Source of the DNA: Exophiala sp. HKRS030
Taxonomy: Eukaryota; Ascomycota; Eurotiomycetes; Chaetothyriales; Herpotrichiellaceae
Reading direction: 5' to 3'
Assembly (NCBI GenBank): GCA_023897205.1
Contig: JAHWDD010000009.1
Location: 2,356,001-2,420,000 of the forward strand
Length of the DNA: 64,000 bases
Below are positions 21,829-34,425 of this stretch, in pieces. The first letter of the stretch is position 1, and every line of letters begins with the position of its first letter. A program made the position numbers and the translations under genes. The notes under the pieces are model-generated. The model worked only from the letters and a program-made list of their open reading frames with translations. It made no database searches and had not been told where the DNA came from.

Positions 21829-22062
21829 AGTCAGACAATACGTTGAATATACGGAATGTTTGAAAGTAACCAGGAGGATAACTAGCTGCGGCCATAGTTG
21901 CTCGGCGAGAAATGTTTGAGAATCATTTGTTGCATTCATTCTAGGATACTATCAATGAAACCCAGTAGCACAGGGTCTACACTCCCTCTGGGCCCTCTGA
22001 GTCTTTGCTCCGGGTTATCATGCAGTCGCTGTAGGAAAGAGATTAGTCCGTGTAATCTGAGT

Positions 22063-23183
22063 TTATGGATAGTATAAATCACCGTCTGGAGCGACAAGTA
22101 CACCTCTATATCTCATTGTGTTTGTCTTCAACTTGGCAATCGCCTCTTCAAGTCCTTTCTCGCTGAGAACAAACGTCTCGATAGTAGGCTTGATGCCATG
22201 CGAGGCACAAAATTGTAGCATCTCGTCATGTTTCCCTCTCGATGAAACAAGGGTCGAATGTAGACTGTAGCCATCAAAGAACAGATTGAAGGCGCCGCAA
22301 GACCGTCAGTCGATCAGGAAAACAATGCCTCAACCTGAGAACTTACGGAAGGGATATATTGCCAGCTGGGGCTGCCAATGGGACGATTGTGCCACCACGA
22401 GCGACAACATTCTTGACAAGGAATCTGTACATCTGTCAGTCTTGACTTGAAGAAAGCAGGCACAGTGACCGACTTCTCCCAATCCGGATACCTGCTTCCT
22501 GCAATAATGAGCGTGTGGACAGGTAGCGAGACTTTATCAGTCTCATCTAAGAGATAGAACTCGGATGCTCCAAATTTTCTTGCTTCTGTCTCCTTCTCAC
22601 GACTCGTGCTGAAGACGACGACCTCGGCACCCAGCTTTCTTGCCATCTGAATGGCAAGATGTCCTAGACCACCAATCCCCAAGATCCCCACACGGTCAAA
22701 TGGTTTGACTGTGTCTGTAATGGCCGTGTATATTGTAGCACCTGCACATTGCAACGGTGCAGCATGCTCACTTGCCAGAGAATCGGGGATCTTGTGTAAG
22801 TAAGACTCAACGCCAATGTAGTATTCTGCGAACGTGCCATTTGTAAAATCGCCTTCTCCGAAGATGAGACGCTCATAACACCAGATATCTCGACCAGATA
22901 GGCAATAAGCACAAGCGCCGCAAGAGTTGCGATGGAACCCGCCGCCAGCCCTGTCGCCAATCTTGAATTGCACCACGTCGCTGCCGACAGCAACAACCAC
23001 GCCCACTCCTTCGTGGCCGAGTGCAATCCCAAAGGGTATACATGCAATGTCGCTTGCGCAGAGACCAGTATGGGTAATTTTGATGAGGATCTGCTTGGCC
23101 TGGAGCGTTGGAACGTCCGCTGTGAACTCCCTTACAGAACCATCCACTCCTCGGTAAGCCTTGATTGTTGTTGGCAACGACAT
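22063..23183 (-). CDS. Zinc-type alcohol dehydrogenase, last splice acceptor damaged
   Basis: Medium-chain ADH. Exon 1 (23183-22474) carries the catalytic-zinc residues GLCASD and GHEGVGVV, the structural-zinc cysteines in SCGACAYCLSGRDIWC, and the NAD loop GILGIGGLGHLAIQ. Exon 2 (22424-22347; donor GTCGGT) encodes FLVKNVVARGGTIVPLAAPA and ends with a good GTAAGT donor. Where the acceptor is expected the genome has TTGCGG (22300-22295), not AG, and the next 10 codons (FNLFFDGYS) continue the family pattern. The first usable AG is CTACAG at 22270-22265; it restores the frame with a 10-residue loss, giving 329 residues and ending at TAA 22065-22063. Without splicing the protein would stop at NISLP. 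Functional status is therefore uncertain. Confidence 0.8.
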
Positions 23184-24327
23184 TGGAACGTGCTTCCCTC
23201 ACAAGTGTTCTTCTCTGGGCGGTAGCAAAGAAATGCGTCTTCAGAGAGCATTCTTACCTCGTTGCGACCTGGAATATATAAGCCCCTCGTACTGTTGAAC
23301 TAGCCAATGGGTTACCTTGAACGCTCGACGATACCTCGCATCCAACCACGAATAATCTAGGGGCGAACTTAATAAGCAAATTCAGTGTGAGAAGATGGAC
23401 GCTGACCACACGCTACATTGTCAACGAGGCCTCTTGGACTCTTCCAGGATCTTCGTCTGCCATGCTTCGTTGCAGATGTTAGAAAGTGACAGATGGAAGT
23501 ATCCAACAAGTAAGCTGCGACAGCCAGCTACCATTCCCGGTAGTGTTCGTTTGCCTCACAATACCGTCCTCTGCAACGTAGACCAATCAAGTCCCAACAT
23601 TGAACCCTCATAGTTGCTGCAAGGGGGTCTGACCCTATCTACTCATTTTTCAACGGTATAGCATCGACCGAGAACCAGAAGTCAGATTCAACAAGGCATA
23701 GGGGTGCTGCTTTAATCGCACCATACGGCCCTGCGATTGATCTTGGAATTCAGAGGCCATTTCCTTGTTTGGTACTTGGTTACAAATCTGGTATAGTGCC
23801 TGCTGAGTTGGACCCGAAGCTTGGTGGCTACGCTACTTCAGACCTCCAGGCTCCTGGCTGCTCGATCGGTAAAGTACTCGACTGGTCCATTGTTTTCACA
23901 TCATGCGTATTTCCTGTTAGAATGATGCTGTTTTCTGTGGAGAATATTCTTCACACGGCTGTACGTAGAGCTAGTGGATTAGCCGTAGTAGCGCGACGAC
24001 TTCGGTAGAGCAACCGTTTCGTGTCTGTCGAGAACAATTACTGGCAAGTCGGTACTGCAATCTAAGTAATCGCCTAAGCCACGATGTCTTAAATCCTTTT
24101 AAATCGACCGAAAGGGAATCAGCAATTCTCGTTAAATTCTATGCGAAAATACTATCCTCGTCACCCTATTGTGCTTTGAAAATGATACCCTGAAGCCTTC
24201 GGCAGTATCAATAAGCGACTATATCGCTAGACTCATGTCGTTTATAGTTCGACAGCAAGCCAACATTGATGGCAGCGTCCTCTGAAGAATATCGGCTGAA
24301 TCCGTCCATCAAGCTCGTTCCAGATTT
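23184..24327. other. Intergenic region
   Basis: About 1.1 kb upstream of the ADH gene and downstream of the transcription-factor gene. No convincing gene, tRNA or repeat is seen. Confidence 0.45.
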
Positions 24328-26693
24328 TCATGGAAGGTGCATACTGATATTTGCATCCCACCAGCCATAATTCCAGAGACTGCCTAGGAATTGGCGTTCA
24401 ACAGCCTGCACGTACGAGGTCGGTTCAAACTCTGTTTGAGCAGTTACTTGCTGGCGCCCGGCTGCCGTCGAATCTAGCTGCATGTCTCCAGAAATTGGGC
24501 CCCAATGCTGGAAGAACTGCATGCCATCCCACCCAGTTTCACTGTGGCTTGACGGTGGCTGGTCGATGGTTGTCAAGCCTAGATAAGCCATGTCCTGTCC
24601 TTGAGATAAACAGGCCGCATCCATTGAATTTGCTGAAGCTGTGCGACGCGCCTTTTCAAAATTTCTGGCAAAGCGATTGAGCGATACAATCGCCTTGGCA
24701 ATTGGACCGTATTCGAACCTGGCTTTGGCCGCCTTTGTGCAGGTAGCCGCGATCTGCTCGAGACGATATAAATCCGCGTGGTGGTCATTGGTATCGTGGC
24801 AATTGAGTATATGGTAGTAAAGTGCAAAGAATCCGCGGAAAGACCAGAAGGCGACATTGTACATACTCAATCCTTCGTGTTGCACACTTGGACCTGCTGT
24901 GTTGTCAAACGCGACTATCGCATCGACTAACATGCGAGCTGCGACGAGCGAACGACTGGAGATGCTTCCGGTGGGGATAGTTGCCGAAGTTTGTCCATTT
25001 GTAAAATCATGGTAATTGCAGCGACGAGGCATTCACTGTACATGTAGCTCTGAAGTCGATCGTCTTTATGTGCAGAAACGTTCTCAACCTGCAATTCCAT
25101 TAGCCCGATCTTCCGCACATAAAATTTACTTACGAGACGCCAATCCTCGATCATGAGTAAGATCTCATCACAAAAGCCGTCCACCATTTTCTGAAAGTCT
25201 GGCAATGAGCATATATCCTCGCGCGACAGACCTTCTAAGAAGGTCTTGCCGATAAAAATCAGGCGTATCCAGACAAAGTATGTCGAGTAAGTGCGAGCAA
25301 GAGGGCGTTCTGATGTGATGTCCCCAAAGCTAGGAAGATGTATATGCTCTGTAGATGCTTCGGCGCTAATGCAAGAGGGCCTGTCCAAACATAGTTGAAA
25401 GTATATGTCGACAACTACCAGCGTGACCCAAAAGCCCAGTCTTTGCTTGTTCCGATATTCTTCACCAGTGGCTTCCTGAGAAGGAGTCCTAGCGCTGTCA
25501 AGGAGATGGAGGTCCATTGACTTCACAAATCCGCAAGTAAGACTGTGCATTTCCCAAGCCAAATCGTAGTCAAAATTCTGAATTGCTGTCCATGTTGTGA
25601 GAGAAGCTGCGATTAGATCCATGGTCGTTCCAGTGGCGGTTTCCTGCCAGTGCTCTAAGAAGCGAAGACATTGAAGATATGAAGTGCGTGCTGTGTTTTG
25701 TGTTTCGAATCCTCCGACGACGTAGCCGTGGAATAATAGGTTGTAGTACACGAGCCGTACAGCAGGGTCGATCTGAATATGAGGCGACGAAATTATGTAC
25801 CCAACAGAGATCATAAAGTCTGCATCCAGAAGGTTTGTAAAGAATTCTCCTCGTAGAGTTTCCAACGCCACTATTTGCGGTCAGTGATTTGGTTTTGTAT
25901 TGACTTGCAGTCTAATAAGCCAACCATGTATTGCAGCCTGTCCCTCATTGCGAGGAGGGAAGTAATTATGGTCCTCACTTGATCCGCTCATCAGACCTAG
26001 CTCGGACAACGCTCCATCAAGCGCGAAAATTGCTTCATTCATGTCCGACTTGTTCACCAGATATCCCTGGTCGTCAAGAAGGTTGACACTGAATGATTTT
26101 GCCGCAAGAAGATCTTTGTTAAGCCCGCCTAGGCTACGAATCAGCTCATCACAACCAGGCTAACATTGAGTGGGAGGCAGAGGGAGAAACCTTGGGGGCA
26201 AGAGCCAGAGCTCGCGCCCATGGCCTGCTCGGTTTCTCTGCGCATAGATTCTTCAGCTGTCAAGGGTGTGCTGTGAGACACTGTTGAGTCTTTCTGAGTC
26301 GGAAGTCCAGCAGTATCTGTGCCCGTCTCCCGTACAACCCCTTCCAGAAGCTTGATACGTTCCTCAAGTGAAAAATATGCCCCGTGACTCCTGTGATTGA
26401 ATCAGCGAACGAATCAAAAAGCCACGGACTCACTTGCCTATCTTTCCGAACAAGTCGAGGTTTACGGACGGCTTGAATACACTGAATGTTTGCTGCTGCA
26501 CACCGATCGCAAGGCTCGCCCTTACTGCAACGTAGCTGAAACGGATGAGCCTCGAACAAAATCCTACATCAAACATGAGAACCTGACCTTCATTTTCCTG
26601 CATCGAGAGCACTGCGTTTTGCGATTAGCAATGGTCATCGAGGCTGTGAAGTTGGGGAGAACATACTGAGAGCTCCTGCGTCTTAGAAGCCAT
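24328..26693 (-). CDS. Zn2Cys6 fungal-specific transcription factor (frameshifted in this sequence)
   Basis: DNA-binding regulator. The zinc cluster is assembled from very small exons: 26693-26667, 26611-26588 (24 nt, CSRCRKMK), 26535-26438 (LRCSKGEPCDRCAAANIQC). The spacing is C-x2-C-x6-C-x5-C-x2-C-x6-C. The next junction works only with a GC donor (AG|GCAAGT) and gives RSHGAYFSLEERIKLLEGVV, a coiled-coil dimerisation segment. Later exons are about 26390-26191, 26159-25925, 25870-25134 and 25088-24328, carrying the Fungal_trans middle homology region (LASSLTTWTAIQNFDYDLAWEMHS-like). The exon border at 26191/26159 is not in phase and is unresolved. At the G4 run 24973-24976 one base is missing: MDKLRQLS must join SISSRSLVAARMLVDA. 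It may regulate the neighbouring transporter or dehydrogenase; this is inference. Confidence 0.8.
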
Positions 26694-27897
26694 GGCACAA
26701 GATGGATGCGCATTTCCCTATGAAACGAATCAGACTCTAGATTTTCGAGACCCTCGAGATGATGATCTAGTATTTAACAATGGGCAAGCTGCTCCCTATG
26801 CAGAAGGCTACCATCAATTTGTGGAGCCGCCGGCTTGGAATGGGTTGCCTGAGGGGCCTTTTGGTATTGTAGCCAAGTCTGCGGAATAGGATGTGTAGCG
26901 CGCTTATCGTAGGTGATGTGATTGGATGAAGTTCAACAGCATCCTCCACATGTGATCTGCAGCCTCAAGATCTGCTGTCCCTTCAAGGAGTATTCGGGCC
27001 ATGGCCCGAGATGTAATGAATCCTTCCACTAAGCTGACGGCTACGCTTTGTACGGTTTTGGTGGTATTGCAATGATTCTTCAAAAGGCGCGCACCACAGC
27101 AGTTAATCGCTGGTTACGGAGCCCCTTTCTCAGTGACAGTCATCTGCACCGACCACTAGCAGAGGGTGGATTGAGTCGAGCGGTCAAGCGGCCTTGCGCA
27201 GGATTGAAATTTACGCGAAGTGTTCTCGACAGCTCGATCCTGTCCGATGTGTTTTAAGTGCTGCTCGCTGTTCACTATCATGATTGAAGAGAAGTTGTGC
27301 CCGTCTAGGGCATGCAACTAATTAGGATCCAAAGATTTGGACCCGTCTTATGGCGATTGCATTTCGATTCTCAACAACAAGGTCACGGAAAGAGCTGATA
27401 TCTTCGGTCGACAACTGCTCGGGTTCAGTTTCGCAGCGTACGCAACAAATTCACCCTTGGAACCCAACAATTGATGGCGCACGCAGGAAATCAGATAAAA
27501 ACATCTCCTAGAACTGGTGAACAATATGTCAGCACTGTGGCTTCTCGATTATTGGTAAATCTCAAGGAAGGAGCTTATCTTTTACCTCCTTTCTCGCGCG
27601 AAAGGGATGCAATCAGAAATGAAGGATGATTCAACAGAGAACAAATTTTCTCTTGTGAACGCCGTGGTGAAACCGAGTCATCTGGCTCATGTCCGTAATA
27701 CTTCTTGTACATGACTGCGGCCGTGTGCCCAAAACTCTCAGAAACTCCTACATATACCAAGGTGAAGTGCGGCCCCACCAATTCTATATATCTCACGCAC
27801 AGGGAGCTTTGTCTCAAATGTGGAGTCTCCAGGGCTCCTTAGCCGCCATTTCCATTGGGCTCATTATTTCACGCAAAAAGTGTCCAAGCCACTTGGC
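26694..27897. other. Intergenic region
   Basis: Promoter side of the transcription-factor gene and 3' flank of the ABC transporter gene. Short open frames are present but without recognisable features. Confidence 0.45.
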
Positions 27898-30800
27898 TTA
27901 TTCACCTTCTGGTGTGAGTAAGCCCTTCTCAACCTTCCTCTTCATCCTGCCCTTGGGCACTCTCATTAGCCAATACAAAAATAGAGCACCTGCCGCATTG
28001 AACACGATGAAGGATAGAAATATTCCCAGGTTGCGCCAGCGGTTCTCGTATCTAACCCCAATAACAGCCAGGAAGGCATCTGTATCAGTGATTGGGCAAA
28101 ACTGGCATGACTGAGTTGACATCGGATCCGAGAGACGACCACCTCGTTCATTCATGTAAATCTCCATGTACTCGCCACATGTCGTATTTGCTGGGCTTTC
28201 AAAGGTTAGCCATTCGTTGTCCCCACAATTTGCAGGGGCTCTCGCAAGTCCCGCGCCAAGTAAACCTTCCGTTAGGTAGGTGAAAGGGTTGCAGCGATAC
28301 ATAAAGATCCAGAAACCCTGAAGAGTGTCGGGGAAAGCAAGGATACCGCAGAAGAGTAATGTGAGAAATCCCAGAAGGTTGCCAAGGTTCGCCGCGGTTT
28401 CTCCTGACGTGATACCGGCGATCATAAGGTCAGAAAACGTGCTGACGTGCATCATGTATGCGATGACAAATAAGAAGGCCAAGATGGCTCTTGAATCGAC
28501 TGTATTGGTAAAGGAAGCGTTGCTGTAAAGTCCAATAGGAAACCACCAGCACAGGAACATAATGGTACCCACGAGCTGGAAGATATATCGTTAGTAGCAT
28601 AATGGTTGGTGCCGAGACAAACATACAACATTCCACGGTATCTCAACCACAATATTGGCCACCATGAAGGCCTTCCACGAATACGTCTTTGATGGACGCT
28701 CTCGGATTTCGTAGAGGGACCTTGATATCACAAAGAATGGAATAGTTTGTTCCACGGAGGACATGAATGTGGTCAAAAGAGCAAATATGCCGAACAGCTG
28801 ACTCCGAAGTCCCTGCTGAGTGCGATTACCTTGGAAGAACGTGAAACCAATGAAGAGCATCTGCAGCAATTAGCGATATGTAACGTAGTCCGAACCAGTG
28901 ACCTACCGATCCGATGCCAAGAAATGCTTTTGAGTAAATGTAAGAAGGTGAACGCCAGTACTGCTGGAAAATCCGCTTGGTAACGACCAAAATCTGCTGT
29001 GTAAGAGAAGCAGCAAACTCGGTGTCAGTCTCTCGCTCTCCAATTTGACCCAAGTCTATATTTGCCTTCCTTTCTCCTATGGTGCCGAGACGGTCAAGCT
29101 CTATATCAACTTTCTTTTTCTCAATGCTGTCACGCCAGATTTGTGGCCAGTCTACGACGGCTTTCGCAGCAGGCGTCGCTCTGATGGTATTCAGCATCCA
29201 TTCTGCAGGATTGGTCCCTGATGGGCATTGATCAGCTCCATTTCTGGTAAAGTAGTCAATTAGAATCTCGGACTGCCTGCCGATTTCCCCAAAGTAGACC
29301 GTGCGACCTCCACGGGCCAACAGTAGAAGTCGGTCAAAGCGCTCAAAGAGCAAGGCCGACGGCTGATGAATGGTGCAAAGAATAGCCTGTCCATGGTTGA
29401 CTAGTTTTCTCATAAGACCACAGATTATCCATGAAGTCTGACTATCAAGACCCGAGGTAGGCTCATCGAGAAAAAGCAGCAGTTGAGGCTTCGCGGCAAG
29501 TTCCACGCCGATGGTGAGTCTTTTACGTTGTTCAACGTTCAGACCTTCTCCTATCTCTCCAATAACCGCGTTTGCGTACCCACGCATTTCGAGAAGGTCG
29601 ATTACTTCTTCAACATAGGCAAGTTTCTCGTTTGTCGGCGTCGATGCAGGCTGTCGAAGGAGTGCACTGAAGTTAAGCGCCTCCTGGACCGTCGCTGTGC
29701 TAAGATGTAAATCCTGCTGTTGGACGTATCCAGTCCTTCTCTGGAAGCTCTCATCTCGTGGCAAACCATCAACAAGTATATCACCTGTGACTACCCCCAT
29801 CGTTATGCGTGATGCTAGTGCATCCAAAAGGCTCGTCTTGCCAGCTCCTGAGACTCCCTGTGCAGAATTCAGTCCTATTCTCGGTGAGTTGGACTTACTT
29901 ACCATAAGCGCTGTTAACGTGCCAGGTTTGACCCAGCCATCAACTTGATCCAGTATTCGCCGGGTCTCTTTCTTGATTTTGACATCATAGCAAACACCTC
30001 TCCAGTGAAAGACAGATTTTTGTTGCGTGACCTTCTGAAGGGCATCTTTCGAGTTCTCGACGATGCTGCGATCTGCTGAGAGACAACCAACCTCAACGTC
30101 TTCCCCACTTCTGCCTTTCAAGGCGACTGGAAGGGATCCGCGCGGAAACACGAGTACCTCGCCTTTGCTCTTGGCTGACGCAACAACTTCACTTGTCCAT
30201 AATGCGCACATTGCGAAGAACACCATAAATGATAACAAAATCCCGAAGTTGCGCCATTTGTTTCCGGGAGCGTAACTGAATGCATCAGCCAGATGTTTTG
30301 TGCCATCAACAATATCGGAACCCGGCATGGCGCCAATAACGTTGCAGCTCCGGGAAATTAATGACATGCTTTCATAATGGGGTCCAAATGGCACCAGTGA
30401 CGAACAGGAATATTGTCTGCCAGCGAGTTCATTGATAAACAAGCTTTCAAAGGCCCATGCCAGTGGAGAAAGATAGTTTATCCAGCGAGACCAGCCGAGC
30501 ATGGCGCTTACTGGAATAGAGAACCCAGTGTAGAGAATTGCAGCAAGTATTATGACAGCGGTTGGTGCTAGAGCCTGAGATGCCGTTTTTGTGGCGGATC
30601 CGATAAAGCGAAAAAGCATCGACTACGGAGCGTTAGTAACACACTAGAGCATGTAACAAAAGATCTTACCATTGTTAAAGTGACGGAGAATGAGATCAAC
30701 AAGAAAAAGAAAAAGGGCCCTGGCGCTCGATTAAGATTGGTCATAAAGTACAAGGTTGTGTTGATGATGATAGCGTTGACGATCTTGTATGGAAGATCGA

Positions 30801-32624
30801 CTATCATCGCCGCTAGTGCTTCTGCACTTGGGTGATACAGAGCATATCGAGCATGCTTTTCCACGATGGACCGCTTGGTGTATAGAGTCAGGATCTCAAG
30901 GACACTGGCAATCGAGTTCAAGACCAAAGCATTGAAGATCACCATTCCCCTCAAGAAGAGGCTTTCAGCCGTGTTAGGCAGATTATAGAACACACTTCCG
31001 ACAATCAGAAACTGAATGAAGTTCGCGGCCAACTGCACAAGAGTAATGGTTGGATCCCCCTTCAATAGCTTAAAGCCTCTCCAGAGGCACAGCTTTGTCT
31101 GTTGAAAATATGAAAGCGTGTACGGTGAAAGAGTCCTTTGGATTGACGCCTGCTCAGACTTTCGCGCACTGGTAAAATCTCGTACGTCACGACTGTGGAA
31201 AGGATGAGAAGCCACATATGCATTGATCTCTTCGAGTAGGGAGCGATAGTTGTGGCTCGACATCCAGGCTTCTGAAAATTCTTCAGGAGTTCGTGGAGCA
31301 GTTTTCTCGTATCCGGGTCGAATAGTACGTTCGTACGGGCTGGTCATCGAAGTCAGGAAGTCTGGAGTGGTTTGGCTCTCCGGACAGATAAAGCCGAGGC
31401 CTTCAAAGTACAGTCTAGCTTCGCTAGCCTTTCCAAAATATATCTGTCGACCTTTATAGAGCACGATCACCTTGTCGAATAGGTCATATGCCGCTTGTGG
31501 GGCTTGATAAATGGCGACTGCTGAAGCAGTACCGAAGACATCAGCACAGAGTCGCAGGGTTTTGCAGAACTCGACTGCGTTTGCGCTATCAAGACCACGA
31601 GTGCTGTTGTCCCAGCATTGCAAAGGCGCGTCACTGAGCACCGCCTCGGCAATCGACACTCTCTTTCTCTCACCACCACTCACGCCTCTAAGATACTTAA
31701 ACGGTTAGCACCTGTACTCAGGGGAAGGGTGACTTACATTGTCGCCAACACGAGTGTCCTTTGTATGGCTAATGCCAAATGCAGCCATCACCACATCCGC
31801 TAGATGATTGGCATACATACCGCGTGACATGCCACCAGGACGATGTCGAGGGATCGCGCAAAAGCGGCGAAACGTAGCGTGTCACCAACACTGAGCGTAG
31901 GGAGGTGAGCGTCGTCTTCAGCGGTATATGAAGCTTCACCGCGGAATTGAGACCTCATTTCCTTTGGCGTGATGCCATGGTAATTCAAATAACTGCTCTC
32001 GTCCAGGTGGAGTCCATGGGTCTCACCAGCAAGCACTTTCAAGAAGCTACTGCAGCCCGAGCCTGGGGGTCCTAGGACACAAAGCATCTCGCCGGGTTGT
32101 AAGATGCCTCCAAGTGATTTCAAGATCTGAACTTTGGTGGCCTTTCTACCAAATAGGCGCGAGATCGCAGGGACCACGTCTAGGAACACATTCCCTACTG
32201 TTTTCTGAAAAGCCGTATCGGACCCGAAACCATAGACGCTAAGATCCTGGAATGCTACTCCCAAAGTCTTCGTAGGTGCTTCAGTACCCTGCCAATGAAG
32301 GGCGTAAAATGCTCGGATCCAAGCCTGTGGATCAAAGTTGGGACCCTTTGGGTCGAGGGGTCCATCAGGAACGGCTTCGAAAGGGCTTTGCGGAAGGTTG
32401 GAAGCTACTGCTGAGATCCTGCTTGCCACGTGGTTGACTTCACCAAGTCCCTCAGCATGGTCCTGAGAATCATAGATGTCTTCGTCGAGCTGTAGGCGAC
32501 CGGCGGGAGTGGTGGGCTCGTGTCTGGAGCCAGTAATTTGGCCGTCAAGCACCGCGGGCGGAGGAATACTGAGTGGCATTGTGAACACAGGTGAGACGAC
32601 GGGGTCAAGAGATTGGAACGGCAC
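27898..32624 (-). CDS. PDR-type (ABC-G) multidrug efflux transporter (one frameshift in this sequence)
   Basis: Full-size plasma-membrane exporter with (NBD-TMD)x2 order. Exons 32624-31738, 31695-30670, 30622-29903, 29857-28907, 28860-28627, 28575-27898, all phase 0, give 1498 residues after adding one base. NBD1 has the PDR-typical degenerate Walker A GPPGSGCSS, signature VSGGERKRVS and Walker B WDNSTRGLDS. NBD2 has canonical GVSGAGKTSLL, degenerate signature LNVEQRKRL and LLLFLDEPTSGLDS. Hydrophobic clusters for two six-helix domains follow each NBD. At 31850-31852 a G3 run lacks one base: RFAAFARS must join RHRPGGMS, otherwise translation stops after about 275 residues. An internal Met at 32579 is a possible alternative start. 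It sits between two Zn2Cys6 genes and is divergent from the DUF4188 gene. Confidence 0.92.
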
Positions 32625-34425
32625 AGATGAGGCCTCGTAATCTTATAGATTTTCGATGTCCTCGGATGCTGGATGATTGCCTGAACGAAGACTGCCATAA
32701 TTCAACAAAAGTCATGGCTATGTCAGGCTCTACGCAGGTCCTCAAGATCGACCAAGGCTCGCAACCCTCTTTGATCTCAATTCGGACTTTCGATGCACGT
32801 AGGATGCGAAGGGGGAAAACCACCAGCAGATGCAGGCTGTGGCCCACCGGACAAGCCTCGCAGATTAAAGCCGTGCTCGAATCAATCGACAGACGAAGAT
32901 CGTGGTTTGAGAGGATTACACCATCGCTTGTCCTTGGCCGGCGACGCTGTCGAATCGCACACATAGATTGTCAAGCTCTTACCCCTCGGAAGAGGTGGAG
33001 AGAAAACTTGAAATGAGAGTTCGTCGAACCCAGGTATTGTTCCATCCACCTTCCACCTACATTGTGGCAACCATGCATATGGAAGCTAGGAGATGTATAG
33101 ACTCCGTACATGAGGTCGGAGGCAAACAGCCAATCATCGCCCAGCTGGGGTTAGATCTTCGGATCGACAAGAAACGCCGAAAGTCCGATCGGCGCCAACG
33201 TGACCAGGCAGCAAATCCTCCGTCATCCTCGCGATGGTGCTCGCGGGTGCTTGTGTATGTTCTCGAATCTTTAACGAGCACATGGTCTCTGATTTCCAAA
33301 CGTTGGCGGTATGATGTGTAAGAGATCGAGACTCGATTGTCTATCTAGAGAATCTGAGTGAGAGCAACTTGCGGCGGATATCATTTTCCGCCGAAGTGCA
33401 CTGCCTGAGAGTGTCTTGGCACTCTATCACGTGACCATTCTCGAACATGATGTTGCGGGAAGACCGACCACCGACCTAGCGCTCGTGCCGGCGTGATTTG
33501 CAAAATGTGCGATATCTCGTGTCAACTGCCACCTAGGTAATACCCCATCCTAGAGCTCACGAAATCTAAGACAAGAAGTATTTCAGGGCCACCGGATCTC
33601 AGCTGGCTGGGTAATGCCAAATTGGTCCCAAATGCTTGGGCCTTCGCTACGCCCGCTCGGCCATATGATAATATCACGACTATGGGAATGGATATACTCT
33701 TTTCGTTTGTTTTGGCCATTACCAATCATGTACGAAGTCCAATTTCTCTCTGTAAGAGCCTGCAGCCTTTCAGGTTCCAAAGTCTTGCCGCTTGTCATCT
33801 GCAACAAGTAGTGAGTCGTTACACGCCCATATGCATAGACTACAGTCTCATCGGCGACTGGTACGAGACTACTACTTGCTTCGGCCGAGAATGGTCTGTT
33901 ACTTGGTTGTCCCTTTCGTCATGAACAAGAGCTTTCCACGATGATGAGACCAATGGCGTTCTTTCAAATACCCCTGGGAACGAGGTTGCCCGTGGGTTAT
34001 CGGCTTCCGCCTAGCAACCTAGTCTAACCTTTACTAGAGACCACGCTGGTCGGATGTAAAGCTGAGTCCGAAAGTCCTAGCGCGCATCGCGCAGATTCGA
34101 CGTTTGGGATTAATCGTGATCATCACAAGTCCCGATCGCCCGTACATTAAACAACGCGGTGCTCAACAAATGTTCGTCACGGTTGGGCGTGCAAGTCTCC
34201 AGTTCGGTCTCTCAGTCGTGGCCCAATCCAGCTCGCACAATCATGTGAGTCCGACCGACGCCCAGAAGGCGACCAGGAGGCTCGATGCTGAGCTCTTTTG
34301 TGTGCTGATGACCAAGGTGATAACCGATAAATTGATCTCCTTCCCATGGCGTCCACTAACTAATCTTTTTCATCTATATGAGTAAGAGCTTTTTGCGACA
34401 CCCGAGACTTGTCAGCTTATCTACA
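32625..34425. other. Divergent intergenic region, ABC transporter / DUF4188 gene
   Basis: A 1.8-kb region that must contain both promoters. Open frames on both strands (for example 32591-33016, 32968-33321) look like chance. A CGG-type inverted repeat at 33372-33393 is listed separately. Confidence 0.5.
33372..33393. promoter_or_regulatory. CGG-type inverted repeat, candidate Zn2Cys6 operator
   Basis: Perfect 7-bp arms CGGCGGA and TCCGCCG separated by 8 bp (TATCATTT). Zn2Cys6 dimers typically bind inverted CGG triplets. It lies about 750 bp upstream of the ABC gene and about 1030 bp upstream of the DUF4188 gene, with regulators on both sides. Function is inferred only from the motif and its place. 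Confidence 0.35.

Noticed and set aside
29858..29902. In-frame 15-codon insert before Walker A of NBD2 in the ABC transporter
   Set aside because: It has GTAAGT at one end and CACAG at the other, is 45 nt long, and interrupts a conserved motif; it is an intron.
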